A DNA stretch of 55,111 nucleotides from Bimuria novae-zelandiae CBS 107.79 (GCA_010015655.1 ML976663.1:1349853-1404963); one strand, 5' to 3'; shown: positions 11,113-22,237, counted from the stretch's first letter. The notes: generated by a model not told the origin, from the letters alone. A program made the numbers and translations.

Positions 11113-13221
11113 ACGTGTCCGTGCACCTAATGCACGGATTCAGCCAATGCACGCCGAACACCATAAACGCTCTATTAGAAATAAGGCTGCAGAACCACCC
11201 ACAAACAATATTATTATAAGATTTTCTACTAGGATAGTAAATCGATAGCTGCGATTCATTTGCACTATTTAAATCTATCTGGAAGCTTGACGTCGCGGCC
11301 GCTCTGTGTGGATTTGGTTGGGGCAGCAGATGCGCCCTTTGAGGCCTCCCTAACATCCGTAGCATTAACAACACGTTTCTGACGCTTTCTGCTCTGTGGA
11401 GATGGCTGAGAAGCTTTTCTCTTACTCCTTTGGGATAGTTGTAGAGCCTTTTTAGCGTTATCGGCAGACTTCTGGGCAGTGCGCTGAGCTGCCTTTTTAG
11501 CTCTCTCCTTCTCCTTTGCCTTCTTCGCTGCCTCTCTTGCTGCACGCTTTTCTTGCTGGATTTTCTCCTTGTATAGCTTAGCTGCCTTCTTTAGCTCTAC
11601 TATTTCTGCTTTTTAAAGCTGCTGCTGCTTATCCTCTTGCTCCTTAATTAATTAACGATAACGTGCCTCCCTTACTTTCCTTAGTAACTATAAGATAGCC
11701 CCACCATAATACTCCTAGCGCTGTTAAAGGTCTAGAGCTTTACTCTTCTTATTATGCTTCTTCTTAATAGATAGCGCCTGCCTAAGCCCATCGTTGTCAT
11801 GCTTAAGCAGCTCATTTTCAACAGATAGGTGGTGGAGTAATTGACAAAGCTTCTGTGTATCCTTACTACTTTAATCACTTACTATAAAGCGTACAAGCCT
11901 ATCCATCTTTCTCCAGTCATGATCGCTAAGCCCTGATGAGGAGCTATTGCCTGATTCTTGATCCTGGGTGAACCTATTAAGGATAGGGTCAGGATCAGGT
12001 GGCGATATACCTGTGGCTCTAAAAGAGCTGAGGATAGTTGATTCCTTGAAAGAGGCCTTCTACGCATTCCAGAATAGGGGAAAGAAGTCGCCTTTAGTAA
12101 TAGAAGCTAGGCTCTAGCTTCTATAAAGGTATCTTAATAGCTCTGCTGAGTAGGCTGTTAATAGAGGCTTAAACATCGCAATATTAAGTGGCTGAAGTGT
12201 ATAAGTTAAATAAGGAGGCAGGACAGCAAGCAGGATCCTATTCTAATTACAATAGTTAATAAAGTCTATAGTAACATAAGATCCGTGGCCGTCTATAATT
12301 AAAAGTCGATATAATCGTCGAGCCTTCTCTTTTATACAGCGATCAAACACCTGCTTAAGCCAGGCAAGCCCGATATCGTTGTTCGTCCAGCCAGAGGATG
12401 ATAAGGTAATAAAGACTTCATAATATCCTGCCTTGATATCCTCTACCCAGCTTGATTGGATGTCCTTGTTGACAGCCTCATAGATAAGGCTTGGCAGCAA
12501 AGCTGATCCATCAGCGCAGATACATGCTAGGAGCGTGATCCACGCGCGATTGCCATCCTGGAGTGATGCCCTAACCTCCTTCTTCTCCCACATTCGTCTG
12601 CTGAATATCCTCTTTGTTCTACCAACGATACCGATCAGGACACCTTTTTCATCCATATTGTAGATATGACGAGGATCTATGCGATATTAATCGATCTTAC
12701 TGTGTACAAGGTTGAAATAGAGGCGATATTTATCCACTAAATCAGCTTTGTGGCGATTGCTGTCCATGCCGACGGTCCATTGCGAGATGAGATGAATGCT
12801 GTGTTGGTTGATAAAGCGGGTAACCCAGCTCTCGCTGACTGGCTCCTTTGCTATCGTCGAGGCAAAATTCTGTATCATCTCTCTAGTAGGAGGTATATGT
12901 CTCTCTGTGAGCCTTTTGATATATCGTACAAGCTCCTGCTCTTGCTGTGGGTTGAGCTTTCGCTAATTGATTGTGTTGGCTGCACGCGTCGCGGTAACAC
13001 CTCGGTGCCTTCGTGAGAGTGTAGATCGATTAACACCATATCTGGTAGCAATTTCTGTATATGAAAAATCTTCTCCTGGTTCTCGCGATTCGATCTCATC
13101 TATCGCAGCTTGAATTGGATCCATATTGGTGGAGTTATCGCGTGTTGAAAGTAGGGAGTTTTGACGCGTCGGATGTTCGGCGTGCATTGGCTGAATCCGT
13201 GCATTGGGTGCACGGACACGT
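11113..13221 (-). mobile_element. Fot1/pogo-type transposon A (RIP-damaged)
   Basis: A 2.1-kb element bounded by near-perfect 48-bp inverted repeats (11113-11160 and 13174-13221, one mismatch) that begin ACGTGTCCGTGCACC. It is flanked by TA on both sides (11111-11112 and 13222-13223), the target duplication expected for the Fot1/pogo group. One pogo-type transposase frame fills the interior on the minus strand. The element is inactive because of stop codons, but its ends are well preserved, so the insertion is probably not ancient. Confidence 0.9.
11266..13124 (-). pseudogene. Pogo/Fot1 transposase, multiple stops
   Basis: From the ATG at 13124 the frame reads a psq-type helix-turn-helix (ATRYGVNRSTLSRRHRG), a CENP-B-like HTH (KEPVSESWVTRFINQHS), then the DDE_1 catalytic domain. 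The catalytic blocks are IYNMDEKGVLIG (first Asp), LLIIDGHGSYVTIDFINYC (second Asp) and LPPYLTYTLQPLNIAMF (third position). A long lysine/alanine-rich coiled-coil tail ends near 11266. Stops interrupt it at 12963-12965, 12687-12689 and 12243-12245, with more in the tail. They are TAG or TAA where glutamine codons would fit, the signature of RIP. The third catalytic position reads Asn instead of Asp. Confidence 0.85.
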
Positions 13222-13419
13222 TATCGGTGCTTTGCAAAAGACCGTCCCGACCCACTCTGGGCGCTTGTTAGGTAATCGCTTCCCCACTTTCATTGTCGCT
13301 CATACAAAATTATATGAGAGACGATGTAATTAAGGAAATTACACTAACTTTTCTTATTACTAGAGTTCTATATAGTATACTAATTAATCCTAAGAGGCCT
13401 ATAAGCTATAGACTGCAAG

Positions 13420-14640
13420 CGTTAATAGTGCAGGCGATTATTAAGCGCATAAAGGCAGGGCAAAAAAACCACGAGATTTATAGATCTCTTAGAGTTAACA
13501 CTAAAACTGTGTAGAAATACTAACTTAATCTAGAAGCGTTTAGTTAGCCATACCCTCCGCGATGTGTTAAAATTAGTCGGCCACTATCGCTGCGTTAATG
13601 CCATAAAGACGCCCTGTTGGAGTTCCTACGGGGCAAACCTACGGCATATCTCGATGAGATGCAGGCCTTCTTGTGCGACGACTTCGACTTACAGGTGTTG
13701 GCAGCCACTATCACGAGATTTCTCGCTGGCATAAGGTGGAGTCGAAAAGCTGCGTTAAAAGCTACCAGGGAGCGCTATAAAGGCCTCCGTTAGGTGTTTC
13801 GTGCACGCTGCTAACAAATATATAAACTAGAGCAGGTTATTTGCCTTAATAAGAGCGCCTGCAATGAGAGAACTAGCGATAGAAAGTATGCCTGGTTACC
13901 TGTAAACACGCTAATAGACATATAATACTCAGCGCGACGCACGGAGAGGTAGAGCTTACTCCCTACTATAGATATAGATAGTTACGTTAATTATGTCCTA
14001 TACTAAGGAGCAATTACCGCAGATTTAATAGAGGAGTTTCTGGCGAATAAAGTACTCCCTTATTGCAATCCTTAGCTAGGTAAATAATTAGTAATAGTCC
14101 TTAATAATGCCTTTATCCACAGGTTAGAAAAGATCGTCTTATTATGCGCGGAGGCAGGCGTTGTACTTAAATATTTACTACTATACTCGCCAGATTTTAA
14201 CCTAATTAAGCAGACCTTTAAGGCGTTAAAAAACTAGATAAAAAAGCACTATAAACGCGCTTATACGTATAAGGATTTTGCCTACTTTTTAGAGGAGGCA
14301 GTATAGAACGTATACTATAATTAGGCGGAATCCGCGCGATAATTCTTTAAGTTCTATAGATAGGTACTGTAGGTGCTAGATAAGGCATAACACTAAAGGA
14401 TTAGTGTCTACGATAATATCGCGAAGGTCGCTAAAAGTCGCCCGCTATTATCTAAAACTTTAGCTTTAATAGCTAGAGAAGGTGTAACTAATGTTGCTAA
14501 ATTAATTAATATTATCCGTTTTGCGATATCTATTATAGGTAAAAATTTATAAAGGGAAAGATATTATTAGCGTAAATAAAGTATAGTATTTTTAGCAGGT
14601 CTTAGCGCCTTTATAAGTAACTTTATTACTAGACAGGCGC
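13420..14640 (+). pseudogene. Tc1/mariner (DDE_3) transposase relic
   Basis: Fragments in the plus-strand frames match the order of fungal Tc1/mariner transposases. They are an N-terminal HTH (VQAIIKRIKAGQKNHEIYRSL), YLDEMQAFLCDDFDLQV with TITRFLAGIRWSRKAALKA, LVIVLNNAFIHR (the usual DNASFH second Asp region) and YSPDFNLIKQTFKALKN (the usual PYSPDLNPIE block). Dozens of TAA/TAG codons and D-to-N changes interrupt it. It is clearly non-functional. Boundaries are approximate. Confidence 0.75.
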
Positions 14641-14649
14641 GCGTACGCG

Positions 14650-16002
14650 TGGACTTAGTTAAATTTTAATTAGAAAATAGCCTGTGCGCAGTGTATAGAA
14701 CCTCTCTACTAATGTTACTAGCTTTCTACACTAAATTGTCTCTCTCCCTACGCAACCTCTTACGCTGTTTACGCTTCTAATCCTCTCTATATACGTCTGT
14801 AGCACCCTCCTCATCGCTTTCTATAAGTCTATTATACCCAGATCGCCACCGAATCGCCATCCTGCGGAGGCGGAGGAGCAATAGCACTAGTAATATAAAA
14901 TGCTACTCCCACACGGCGTACGGCATCCCCGCGTTAGATAGATTTATTAGTATATTAAGGTTAATTTGCCCCCGTTAAATAACGTTATTAAACACCTAAT
15001 TAACTTTAGGCAGCTCTCTAGCCAGTGCTTAGTTTTTTTACTAGTTAAAGAAGTGCTAAGTTTAATAGGCAAGCTCCACCGTGTTTCTATAAGTTAAGTC
15101 TTGCTATACTAACGTTAAAGAACTCCCTAAGGTCGTAGACAGCGTCTTAACCTATCGCTATTAGCTAATAATTTAACTCTGTGCTAACTAGCTTATAGAG
15201 AGAGAGAGCTGGCGGCGATAACCTTTATGAAGTTGTCTATATTAAGCTCGGATCCAGCACCTTTTTTGGCTAATTTCTGCGACGCCTTCTCCTTTGCAGA
15301 CCTCTCTCTGGCCAGCGAGAGACTTAGGCGTATATTGTCATGTGGCTCGTTAACTATACACCTGCCCTTTGTTATATCGCGTGCCTATGCCGCCACTATA
15401 GTACTACTTGCCAGGTAATAGTTCTCGAAACGATTAGGTTACCTAGGCGTACGTTTAACCTAGCACACGTACGGATAGTTGCTATAGTAGGTATCCTAGC
15501 ATCGCTATTAATTACGTATAGTAATTATAAGGCCTTTACTAATAGTAGTATGTGCGAGGACTTCTAGCAGGTTATATAACTAGCGCTAAGTTATAGTAAG
15601 TCGCGGCGGAGAGCTCTAAAAGCTCTACAAGCTAAATACCCCCCTATTACGCGTTTAATTATTTTAGCTAGTTTCTAGCTCTAATAGCGTTAAATTAAAG
15701 TTAACGTAAGTTATCTTAGTAATAAACTCCTCTTTTAACTTATACGCGCGCTTAACGACCTGCATAAAGGTAACGCTATTACTACGTTTAAGAGACTACG
15801 CAAGTCTCTATCGCTTAGGTATTTATAGTATATATATAACCGCGGTTAAGTTTTTTACTATAGTTTTAATAAGGGGAGTTAACTCTAAGAGGTCTCGTAT
15901 AATATTGTTTACCTACTATGAACCAAATAACTAATGTCTATCCCCCTCTGCCTCTAGAGGTAAGCTATCTCCTATATACCCAGGCGCAAACATCCTAGAT
16001 AA
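14650..16002. other. AT-rich, heavily RIP-mutated interior of the element
   Basis: More than 1 kb of TpA-rich sequence with stops in all frames. A block close to TAAATACCCCCCTATTACGC occurs here (about 15627) and again, with changes, at about 16252 and 16348. No gene can be recognised. Confidence 0.6.
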
Positions 16003-16106
16003 CTGGCAAACAGCAAACAAAAGGAAAATAAGCCATCAGCTCGGTGGCAAACATCAAAAACAAACAAAAGGAAAACAAGCCATCAGCTCAGTGGCAAACA
16101 TCAAAC
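16003..16106 (+). repeat. Tandem repeat, about 45-bp unit, 2.3 copies
   Basis: Units at 16003-16043 and 16044-16091, plus a partial third to 16106. They share TGGCAAACA, CAAACAAAAGGAAAA and AAGCCATCAGCTC. The repeat is less TpA-mutated than the surrounding DNA. It lies inside the Tc1/mariner-like element and has no known role. Confidence 0.75.
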
Positions 16107-16485
16107 CTCACACCTACTACTAGAGCTCTACGCAGAAGTACGTACGTATTCTTATTTTAGTATTAAAATTAGTTCTAACTTCCTTCTTGCGTAGGAACGC
16201 GCGCTAGCGGCAGGTAACGTATAGCTTAACTTTATATAATTTTAGTAATTTGTTAAATACCCCCTTATTACACGTTTAGCTATTATTATTAATCTCTAGT
16301 AGTGGCGTTAGCGCGTTAACTTCGCTAAAAATTAAAGCCTGCTCGTTGTTATTAAATACCCCCCTATTACGCGAATACTCTTTCTCTAGTAACGTAGGCC
16401 TCTAAGCTAACTAAGGTTCTTCGTCCTTAGGGTAATTGTTAACGTATATACGAAAGTCGTCGTCGTTAACGCCCTCTGGCAGAGG

Positions 16486-16647
16486 TTATTCCTCCTCTGT
16501 AGGTCCTTCCTCCTCTATACCGGCAAATTGTACGACGGCCAGGGGTGTCCTCATCGATAGGGCTTTTTTTGGCGCCCTGCGCTTCCTTGGAGGGTTGCGG
16601 CTAGCGTTAAACACCTGTTTTGCCTTCCTTTTGCGGGTACTTGGCAT
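16486..16647 (-). pseudogene. Second coding relic of the Tc1-like element, unknown
   Basis: A minus-strand ATG at about 16647, just inside the right inverted repeat, opens a basic N-terminus (MPSTRKRKAKQVF, then RNPPRKRRAPKKA). The next stop is near 16486, and coding-like residues continue beyond it with stops (VNDDDFRIYVNNYPKDEEP). A motif close to RNRGVF recurs downstream in the same orientation because of the repeated 20-bp block. It could be the start of an accessory protein or of another nested element. I do not recognise it. Confidence 0.4.
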
Positions 16648-16844
16648 GATACATTTACTACACGGCAACTGACTGCCTTTATACACCTCGTAGAAAGTTG
16701 ATTTTCCTGTATTACATCGTCTCTCATATAATTTTAGGTGTAGGGCGATGAAAGCGGGGAAGCGATTACCTAAAAAGCGTGCAGCCACTCAGAAACTCGC
16801 CCCAAGTGGGTCGGGACGGTCTTTTGTAAAGCGTTATAGTTATA

Positions 16845-18964
16845 CTGTGCCCGACGGGCTCGTGTACCGCGCGGGCTCGTGCACCACCCCACCAAACAAC
16901 GCGTCTATCTCGACTTTTTCAACACGCGATAACTACACCACTATAGCACTAATTAACAAGGCAATTGCAGATTTAGAATCGCGTAAAGCTGGCGATAATT
17001 TCAGCATCTAGGGTATCGCGAAAAAATATAGTGTATCGCATTCAACACTTAGCCAAAGGTGGAACTACCAAACAGGCCCTCGGGCAGCCAGGTACGCCGC
17101 GCAACAACTACTCAGCCCACAATAAGAGGAGGGACTCGTAGAGTATATTAGAAGGCTTACGGCTCGTAGGCTACCTCCTACGAGAGCTATAATACAAAAT
17201 TTCGCGTCTAATATATTAAAAAAGCATATTAGAGAGGGCTAGGTTTCGCGTTTTATTAACTATAACCACGACTATCTTATCTCTAAATAGAGCGCTGGCA
17301 TAGACGTTGTACGCTACTAGGCTAACTTACAACGTAAGTATAAGTTGTACTTTAACCTCCTACATTATAAGATTATTTAGTATGAGGTGGAGCCTTGTAA
17401 TACCTATAATATGGATAAAAAGGGCTTTATAATTAGTATTACAGGACGCTCAAAACGGGTGTTTAGTTAGCTTTAATAAGAGGAAAAGAAGGTCTAAATA
17501 GCGCTTTAAGATAGCTCTTAAGAGTAGGTAATAGTTATAGTAACTATTAGAGTAGATAGGAGTGTTTTATCGCTAGCCCTTATATACTCGTTAGCTAACT
17601 GCATACTTTAAGCCTTATAGGTAGCTTAAATTAAAGCAGGAAAGCATAGTGTGTTTATAAGCTCCTTACTAATAGGATAGACAAATAATAATATTAGATT
17701 AGCCTAGTTAGAGCAGGTTTTCGACCGCGAAACAAAGTAAAAAGCACGCCTTAGTTAAGCTTAGCGCCTCCTTATACTTAATAGCCACGATAGCCACCTC
17801 TTAATAGACTTTATTAAATACTGCGAGGCTTATAAAATACTACTAGTCGTGTTTCCCCCTTACTTAACCTATACACTATAGCCTCTTAATGTAGTTTGCT
17901 TTAAACCTCTCAGCAGTAACTACTCCGCCAAGCTTACTAATTACCTCTTTAAAACGTAGGGGTTATTAGCTATCTAAAAGGGAGACTTCTTCTTGCTATT
18001 CTAGGGTGCTTAGAAGTCTACGTTTACAACAAAACTTGTCCTTAAGGCGTTTGAAGCCACTAGTATAGCCCCTATAAAGGCTGACGTTGTACTTAAGCGT
18101 TTCCGCAAATAGGACAACAATGAGAGTGAGGCACGGCTCTTAGCCCTTTTGCCTAAGGACTGGAGGCAGATGGAGCGTCTCATACGTGCTGCAGTGAAGG
18201 ATACCTTGGCGGAGACCTCGCAGAAGCTCTCCCAAACGCTACACCAACTTCAGGTTTAAAACGAGCTACTACACCATGAGAACAGCGGCCTAAGGGATGC
18301 TCTCACTGCTAAGAAGCAGCGTAAGAACGCTAGCAAGCCTCTCGATTTGCAGCGCGAGGAGGAGTACCACGGTAGTGCTACTTTCTAGTCGCCCTCCAAG
18401 TTCGAGCGAGCACGTAAGCGTGAGGCAGAAAAGCAACACCAAGAGGAGCAAGAGAGACTAGCAAAGTTAAATAGAAAGGAGCTTCAAGCTGCTGCCAAGC
18501 TCCTCAAGGAGCAAGAGAAGGAGGAGCGTCGTGTGGCGAGAGAGAGAGCCAAGGAGGTGCGAGATTAGATGAAGGCCGAACAGGTGGCTGCCCGGGATGC
18601 CAGAAAAGCTGCTCAAAACACTAGGCAGGCCTCTACAATTACCCAAAGAGGCAAGCGCAAAGCTTCAAAAGCACCTCCAGCAAAGCGCAAGCCAAAACGA
18701 GCCAAGGGCGGTGCTGCAGCTTATCCGTCGTCCCCAGAAGCTGCACCAGCACCTCCACCTAAAGTCAGCTCTCGCGGTCGCGCAATCACTCTCTCGCGAA
18801 AACTTAGATAGTATAACTTGTTTATACGCCTCTACGGAGTAATTACAACAAAAAATCTCGCGATAATCGCTTTTGTAGCGCTCACAATAACCTCATCTTT
18901 GTGGTGGTGAGCATGTTGGTGTTGGTGCACGAGCCCGCGCGGTGCACGAGCCCGTCGGGCACGG
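16845..18964 (+). mobile_element. Fot1/pogo-type transposon B (RIP-damaged)
   Basis: A 2.1-kb element with about 43-bp inverted repeats (16845-16887 and 18922-18964, about three mismatches) beginning C[T/C]GTGCCCGACGGGCTCGTG. It is flanked by TA at 16843-16844 and 18965-18966. The ends contain a short internal reiteration, GGGCTCGTG. The termini differ from those of element A, so the two are different families of the same group. The transposase lies on the plus strand. Confidence 0.9.
16924..18811 (+). pseudogene. Pogo/Fot1 transposase of element B, many stops
   Basis: The reading order equals that of element A: INKAIADLESRKAGDNFSI and KKYSVSHSTLSQRW (psq HTH), YNMDKKGFIISITGRSKRVF (first Asp), LLILNSHDSHLLIDFIKYC (second Asp replaced by Asn), FPPYLTYTL and PLNVVCF. 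A lysine/alanine-rich tail ends at 18811. More than a dozen TAA/TAG codons interrupt it. The expected ATG reads ATA. The tail after about 18115 is much less mutated than the catalytic part. Confidence 0.8.
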
Positions 18965-19217
18965 TACATGTCTCGGGGTTTCCATTCTTCTCATCTCCAA
19001 ACTCCATCCTCCTTCCTCGGCATCACATTTCCGCATTGAACATTCATTCGAGGGTAATAACAACAACGCAATGACCTCCGGGATAACGAAGGGGCCGTTA
19101 GGAGCTTGCATGAGGCCACCTGCGTTGGATTACGATGGCACGACTGATAGCATCTGGCGGGACGTCTAGGATGTATAAATTTTGTCGATTGCCACGAAAT
19201 CTCCGAGTAACCCAAGC

Positions 19218-20324
19218 ATGTCGACAATGAAGAAAAAAGCCGCCTATTTGAGCACCCCCAAATCGCCTCTCTCGGTACAAGATGCGCCGTTCCCGCGCCC
19301 CGAGGCCCACGACGTACTGATTCGCAACCACGCCCTTGCCATGAATCCCATCGATTTTAAGCAGCAGGACAGTGGTGCAATGGTTAATTCTTGGCCATAT
19401 GTATGAAGCATCATGGGTGCTGCAAAATATTCGCTGGCATCTTATTCCTAGACCTTGGGTCAAGACATCGCCGGCACTGTAGTCGAGGTTGGCTCTGCTG
19501 TCACCACCCTGCAAAAGGGTGATCGGGGGGTGGCGGCACTGGCATCTCAAATTGTAACCCAAAAAGGTGCCAACGCCGGTTTTCAACTGTACACTACCAC
19601 AGCTGGAAGCATGGTTGCGCGCATCCCCGACGATATGGCCTTTACGGATGCCGTTGTCTTGCCTCTTGGACTCACGACTACGGCTAGCGCTTTGTTTTCC
19701 ACGGCGTATCTAGGCCTCGTGCCCCCGAATGCCTCAGGGCGCATGCCTGTGGAAAATAAAATTAAGTTGGTTCTCATCTGGGGCGGAAGCAGTAGTGTAG
19801 GATCTTGCGCCATTCAGCTCTGCGCTGCAGCTGGCTTGATGGTCCTCACGACGGTCTCACCCAGGAACTTCGAATATGCCAAAGAGTCGGGAGCTACCGA
19901 GGCTTTGGACTACAACGATAGCGACATCGTTGAGAAGCTTGCCAAAGCAGCATACGGCAAAGAGGTGGTTGGAGCATATGATGCGATCTCTTCCGAAACC
20001 AGTCTCGCAGCCTGCATTAACTTTCTACATGCCGTCGGAGGCGGCAAGCTCTCTTTTACGCTGGCCAGTGCGAAGCTTCCGGAATTGCCGCAAGGAGTCG
20101 CTGTAGTCGCTGGACGTCCACCACTTCGAGCTGCGGACGGCGGAGACCCCATCTGGAGGCAGGTCTGGGCTGACTTCATGGGTGCTGGTTTGCAGAGTGG
20201 GAAGTTCAAACCCAAGCCTGATGCTTTGGTGCTGAAAGGTGGGTTGGAGAGACTACAGGATGGTATTGACTTGGTTCGCAAGGGCGTCTCTGCTAAGAAA
20301 GTCGTAGTGGAGCTGATCGAGTAG
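19218..20324 (+). CDS. Quinone-oxidoreductase-like dehydrogenase (MDR, CipB-like)
   Basis: A 351-residue cytosolic NAD(P)H-dependent oxidoreductase of the medium-chain dehydrogenase superfamily. Exon 1 (19218-19400) gives a GroES-like start with VLIRNHALAMNPIDFK. After a 51-nt intron (19401-19451), exon 2 continues GQDIAGTVVEVGSAV. The dinucleotide-binding loop is WGGSSSVGSCAIQLCAAAG near residue 175, followed by LDYNDSDIVEKL. The C-terminus is GGLERLQDGIDLVRKGVSAKKVVVEL. The usual zinc ligands of alcohol dehydrogenases are absent, as in the zinc-free enoyl-reductase/quinone-oxidoreductase branch that includes CipB. Its substrate cannot be read from sequence. The frame is intact although a transposon ends about 250 bp upstream. 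It once probably shared a promoter with the bZIP gene. Confidence 0.88.
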
Positions 20325-20940
20325 ACTGCGGTCTTGAAGGCATGGCGCATGTTTCTCTGTGGACAAGAGGCTGACGCAAACGTAACACTCGTGTAAAACG
20401 CGCTCGGCCGTCTGACATAGGACAGCTCTCAAATCATATTGTCATTTCAGTCACTCTCCCGCACCATACCTCCTGGCTGCCTAGTGTCCGTTCAGCCCCC
20501 AATCCCATTAGCTAGTTATGGCAGAAGCTAAGCCTCCTTCGGCAATTTAGCGACATGTCCACCACGCACCACCCTGAGGCTTAGTCCGCGCAATCGCACA
20601 GGTTATGCTTTGTGCTTAGCTTTGAGTAGGGCCTGAACGGAAGGCGTTGCTTAATATTTAGAAACCACCATGCCTATTTTGTCCCAACAGCGTTTCCCAT
20701 TAGTCCGCTCGTCAATTACGTAGTAGATGACGTGGAAAAAAGAGCATGAGGCAGAAGGAGGAGGCGCAAAAGATGCTGTGTTCAAGTGCGAAATGGAGAA
20801 CGGAGGAGCGTTGTCTGAATGATACATAAAGTGAGAAAGAACACCCGGGGAAACATACATCATCAGGCGCATCGATCCAACAACATCATCGTTCTCGCAT
20901 ATCTCCTCGATCCTCGTTCTTGCAGACCACAAATTTGAAC
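20325..20940. other. Intergenic, promoter side of the RTA1-like gene
   Basis: About 616 bp without a supported gene. A minus-strand open stretch at 20651-20950 lacks motifs. The downstream part is the probable promoter and 5' leader of the gene at 20941. Confidence 0.6.
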
Positions 20941-21984
20941 ATGGCAACACCTACCTCCACTCCCATCACCTCAACAACAACATCCACACCCGCTCCATCC
21001 TGCACAACCGCCGTACCCGGCCATTACGGCTACGTCCCTCCCGATGCCTGCAACGCGCAATGGGCATACTCTCCATCCTTCGAGGCAGCAATCACCTTCG
21101 CGACCCTCTTCGGCATCCTTACTATCGCACACCTCGTTCTCGCCATCCTCTTCCGCAAAGCCTTTTGCTGGGTCATAATTATGGGCGTCTCGTGGGAGGT
21201 CACCTCCTTCGTACTTCGCGCCCTCGGGGCCCACGACCAACAATCCCAAGTCTACGCGTTCGCCAGCACGATCCTCTTCCTCCTCGCGCCGCTGTGGGTG
21301 AACGCGTATGTTTATATGACGGCCGGTCGGCTGATATGGACGTACCACCCGGACAAGAAAGTGTGGGGTTTCAAAGCGATTAGTCTGGGAAAATACTTCG
21401 TGTGGCTGGATATCTTCTCCTTCATCGTGCAAGCAGCGGGCGGTACTATGCTGTCGCCTGGCGGTAGCGCGGAGACCATGAAGATCGGGAAAGATATCTA
21501 CATGAGCGGCGTGGGCGTGCAGCAGCTCTTCATTTTGCTCTTCTTCACGCTCATTGTGCGGTTCCAGATCGAGGTGCAGCGCTTTGAGGCGCGTGGAACT
21601 GAATCGTTGGGAAAGCGGTGGCAGTGGGTTACCTACGCGCTGTATGCGGCCCTGGTTCTAATTACGATGCGTATTATCTTCCGTCTAGTGGAGTTCGCAG
21701 CCGGAACTGAGGTTTCGAATCCGCTGCCGTACCATGAGAAGTATGCGCTAGCGCTCGACGCGTTTCCGATGACGTTGGCAATTCTGATTTTGGCGGTGGT
21801 ACATCCGGCTCTTGCGCTTAAGGGTCCTGAAAGCGAATTTCCGAGTAGAAAACAGAGGAAGGCCGAGAAGAAAAAGGTAAAGGCGGCAAAGAAGGCCGAA
21901 AAGATGGAGAAAAAGATGGAGAGAAAGATGGCAAAGAAGCGTGGGTACGCCAATGTCGAGGAGACGGAGTTGAATAGCATTTAA
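20941..21984 (+). CDS. RTA1-like seven-transmembrane protein
   Basis: A 347-residue, intron-free member of the RTA1 family (Rta1, Rsb1, Rtm1 relatives), which includes lipid-translocating exporters and drug-resistance membrane proteins. After a Thr/Ser/Pro-rich external N-terminus come GHYGYVPPDACNA and about seven hydrophobic segments. These include ITFATLFGILTIAHLVLAILF, the E-x-x-x-F-x-x-R pattern in SWEVTSFVLRALG, LLAPLWVNAYVYMTAGRLIW, the conserved FVWLDIFSFIVQAAGG, and FRLVEFAAG in the sixth. A lysine-rich cytoplasmic tail ends the protein. The ATG at 20941 precedes the typical N-terminus. It probably acts in the plasma membrane. Substrate unknown. Confidence 0.92.
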   Translation: MATPTSTPITSTTTSTPAPSCTTAVPGHYGYVPPDACNAQWAYSPSFEAAITFATLFGILTIAHLVLAILFRKAFCWVIIMGVSWEVTSFVLRALGAHDQQSQVYAFASTILFLLAPLWVNAYVYMTAGRLIWTYHPDKKVWGFKAISLGKYFVWLDIFSFIVQAAGGTMLSPGGSAETMKIGKDIYMSGVGVQQLFILLFFTLIVRFQIEVQRFEARGTESLGKRWQWVTYALYAALVLITMRIIFRLVEFAAGTEVSNPLPYHEKYALALDAFPMTLAILILAVVHPALALKGPESEFPSRKQRKAEKKKVKAAKKAEKMEKKMERKMAKKRGYANVEETELNSI

Positions 21985-22237
21985 AGAGCGGACGTCGCTC
22001 AGCATAGCGGCCTCGGCATCTATCCAAAGTTAGCTCAACAAAAAAGAAAACGTAGCTGCCACACTTACGAGTCACGAGCTTTGTATACTACTATTCATCA
22101 CCCGTGATAACTTCTCGTAGCACATCCCCATCCACTGGTGAGACACCCCCGAAATCTCTCCGCCTAATCTCGCTCTCCGTCATACCCCAAGTAACCTTCT
22201 TCACCTGTTTGGGGATAGCAGCTTGCAGCTCCCTCAA

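Larger units (their letters stand above)
13229..16832 (+). mobile_element. Tc1/mariner-like element with long inverted repeats
   Basis: A 3.6-kb element with diverged inverted repeats of about 100-125 bp: 13229-13331 on the left and about 16708-16832 on the right. Both carry GCTTT[G/A]CAAAAGACCGTCCC at the outside and TTATATGAGAGACGATGTAAT inside. It lies between Fot1-like elements A and B and is far more RIP-damaged than either. A transposase relic occupies the left third on the plus strand. The right end holds a short minus-strand coding relic. The exact termini and target duplication are obscured because each Fot1-like element inserted at or beside one end. Confidence 0.75.

Noticed and set aside
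10951..11545. Upstream extension of the bZIP/DUF3425 open frame to a 558-codon protein
   Set aside because: The extension runs through the end of the Fot1-like element and would miss the basic region. An ATG at 10950 with a 50-nt intron restores a canonical bZIP.
16003..16106. CRISPR-like repeat array
   Set aside because: The units are directly adjacent without unique spacers, lie inside a eukaryotic transposon and number barely more than two.
11111..18966. The three-transposon block as a single large composite element or Starship
   Set aside because: Each part has its own inverted repeats and TA flanks, and there is no tyrosine recombinase captain gene or outer repeat enclosing the whole.
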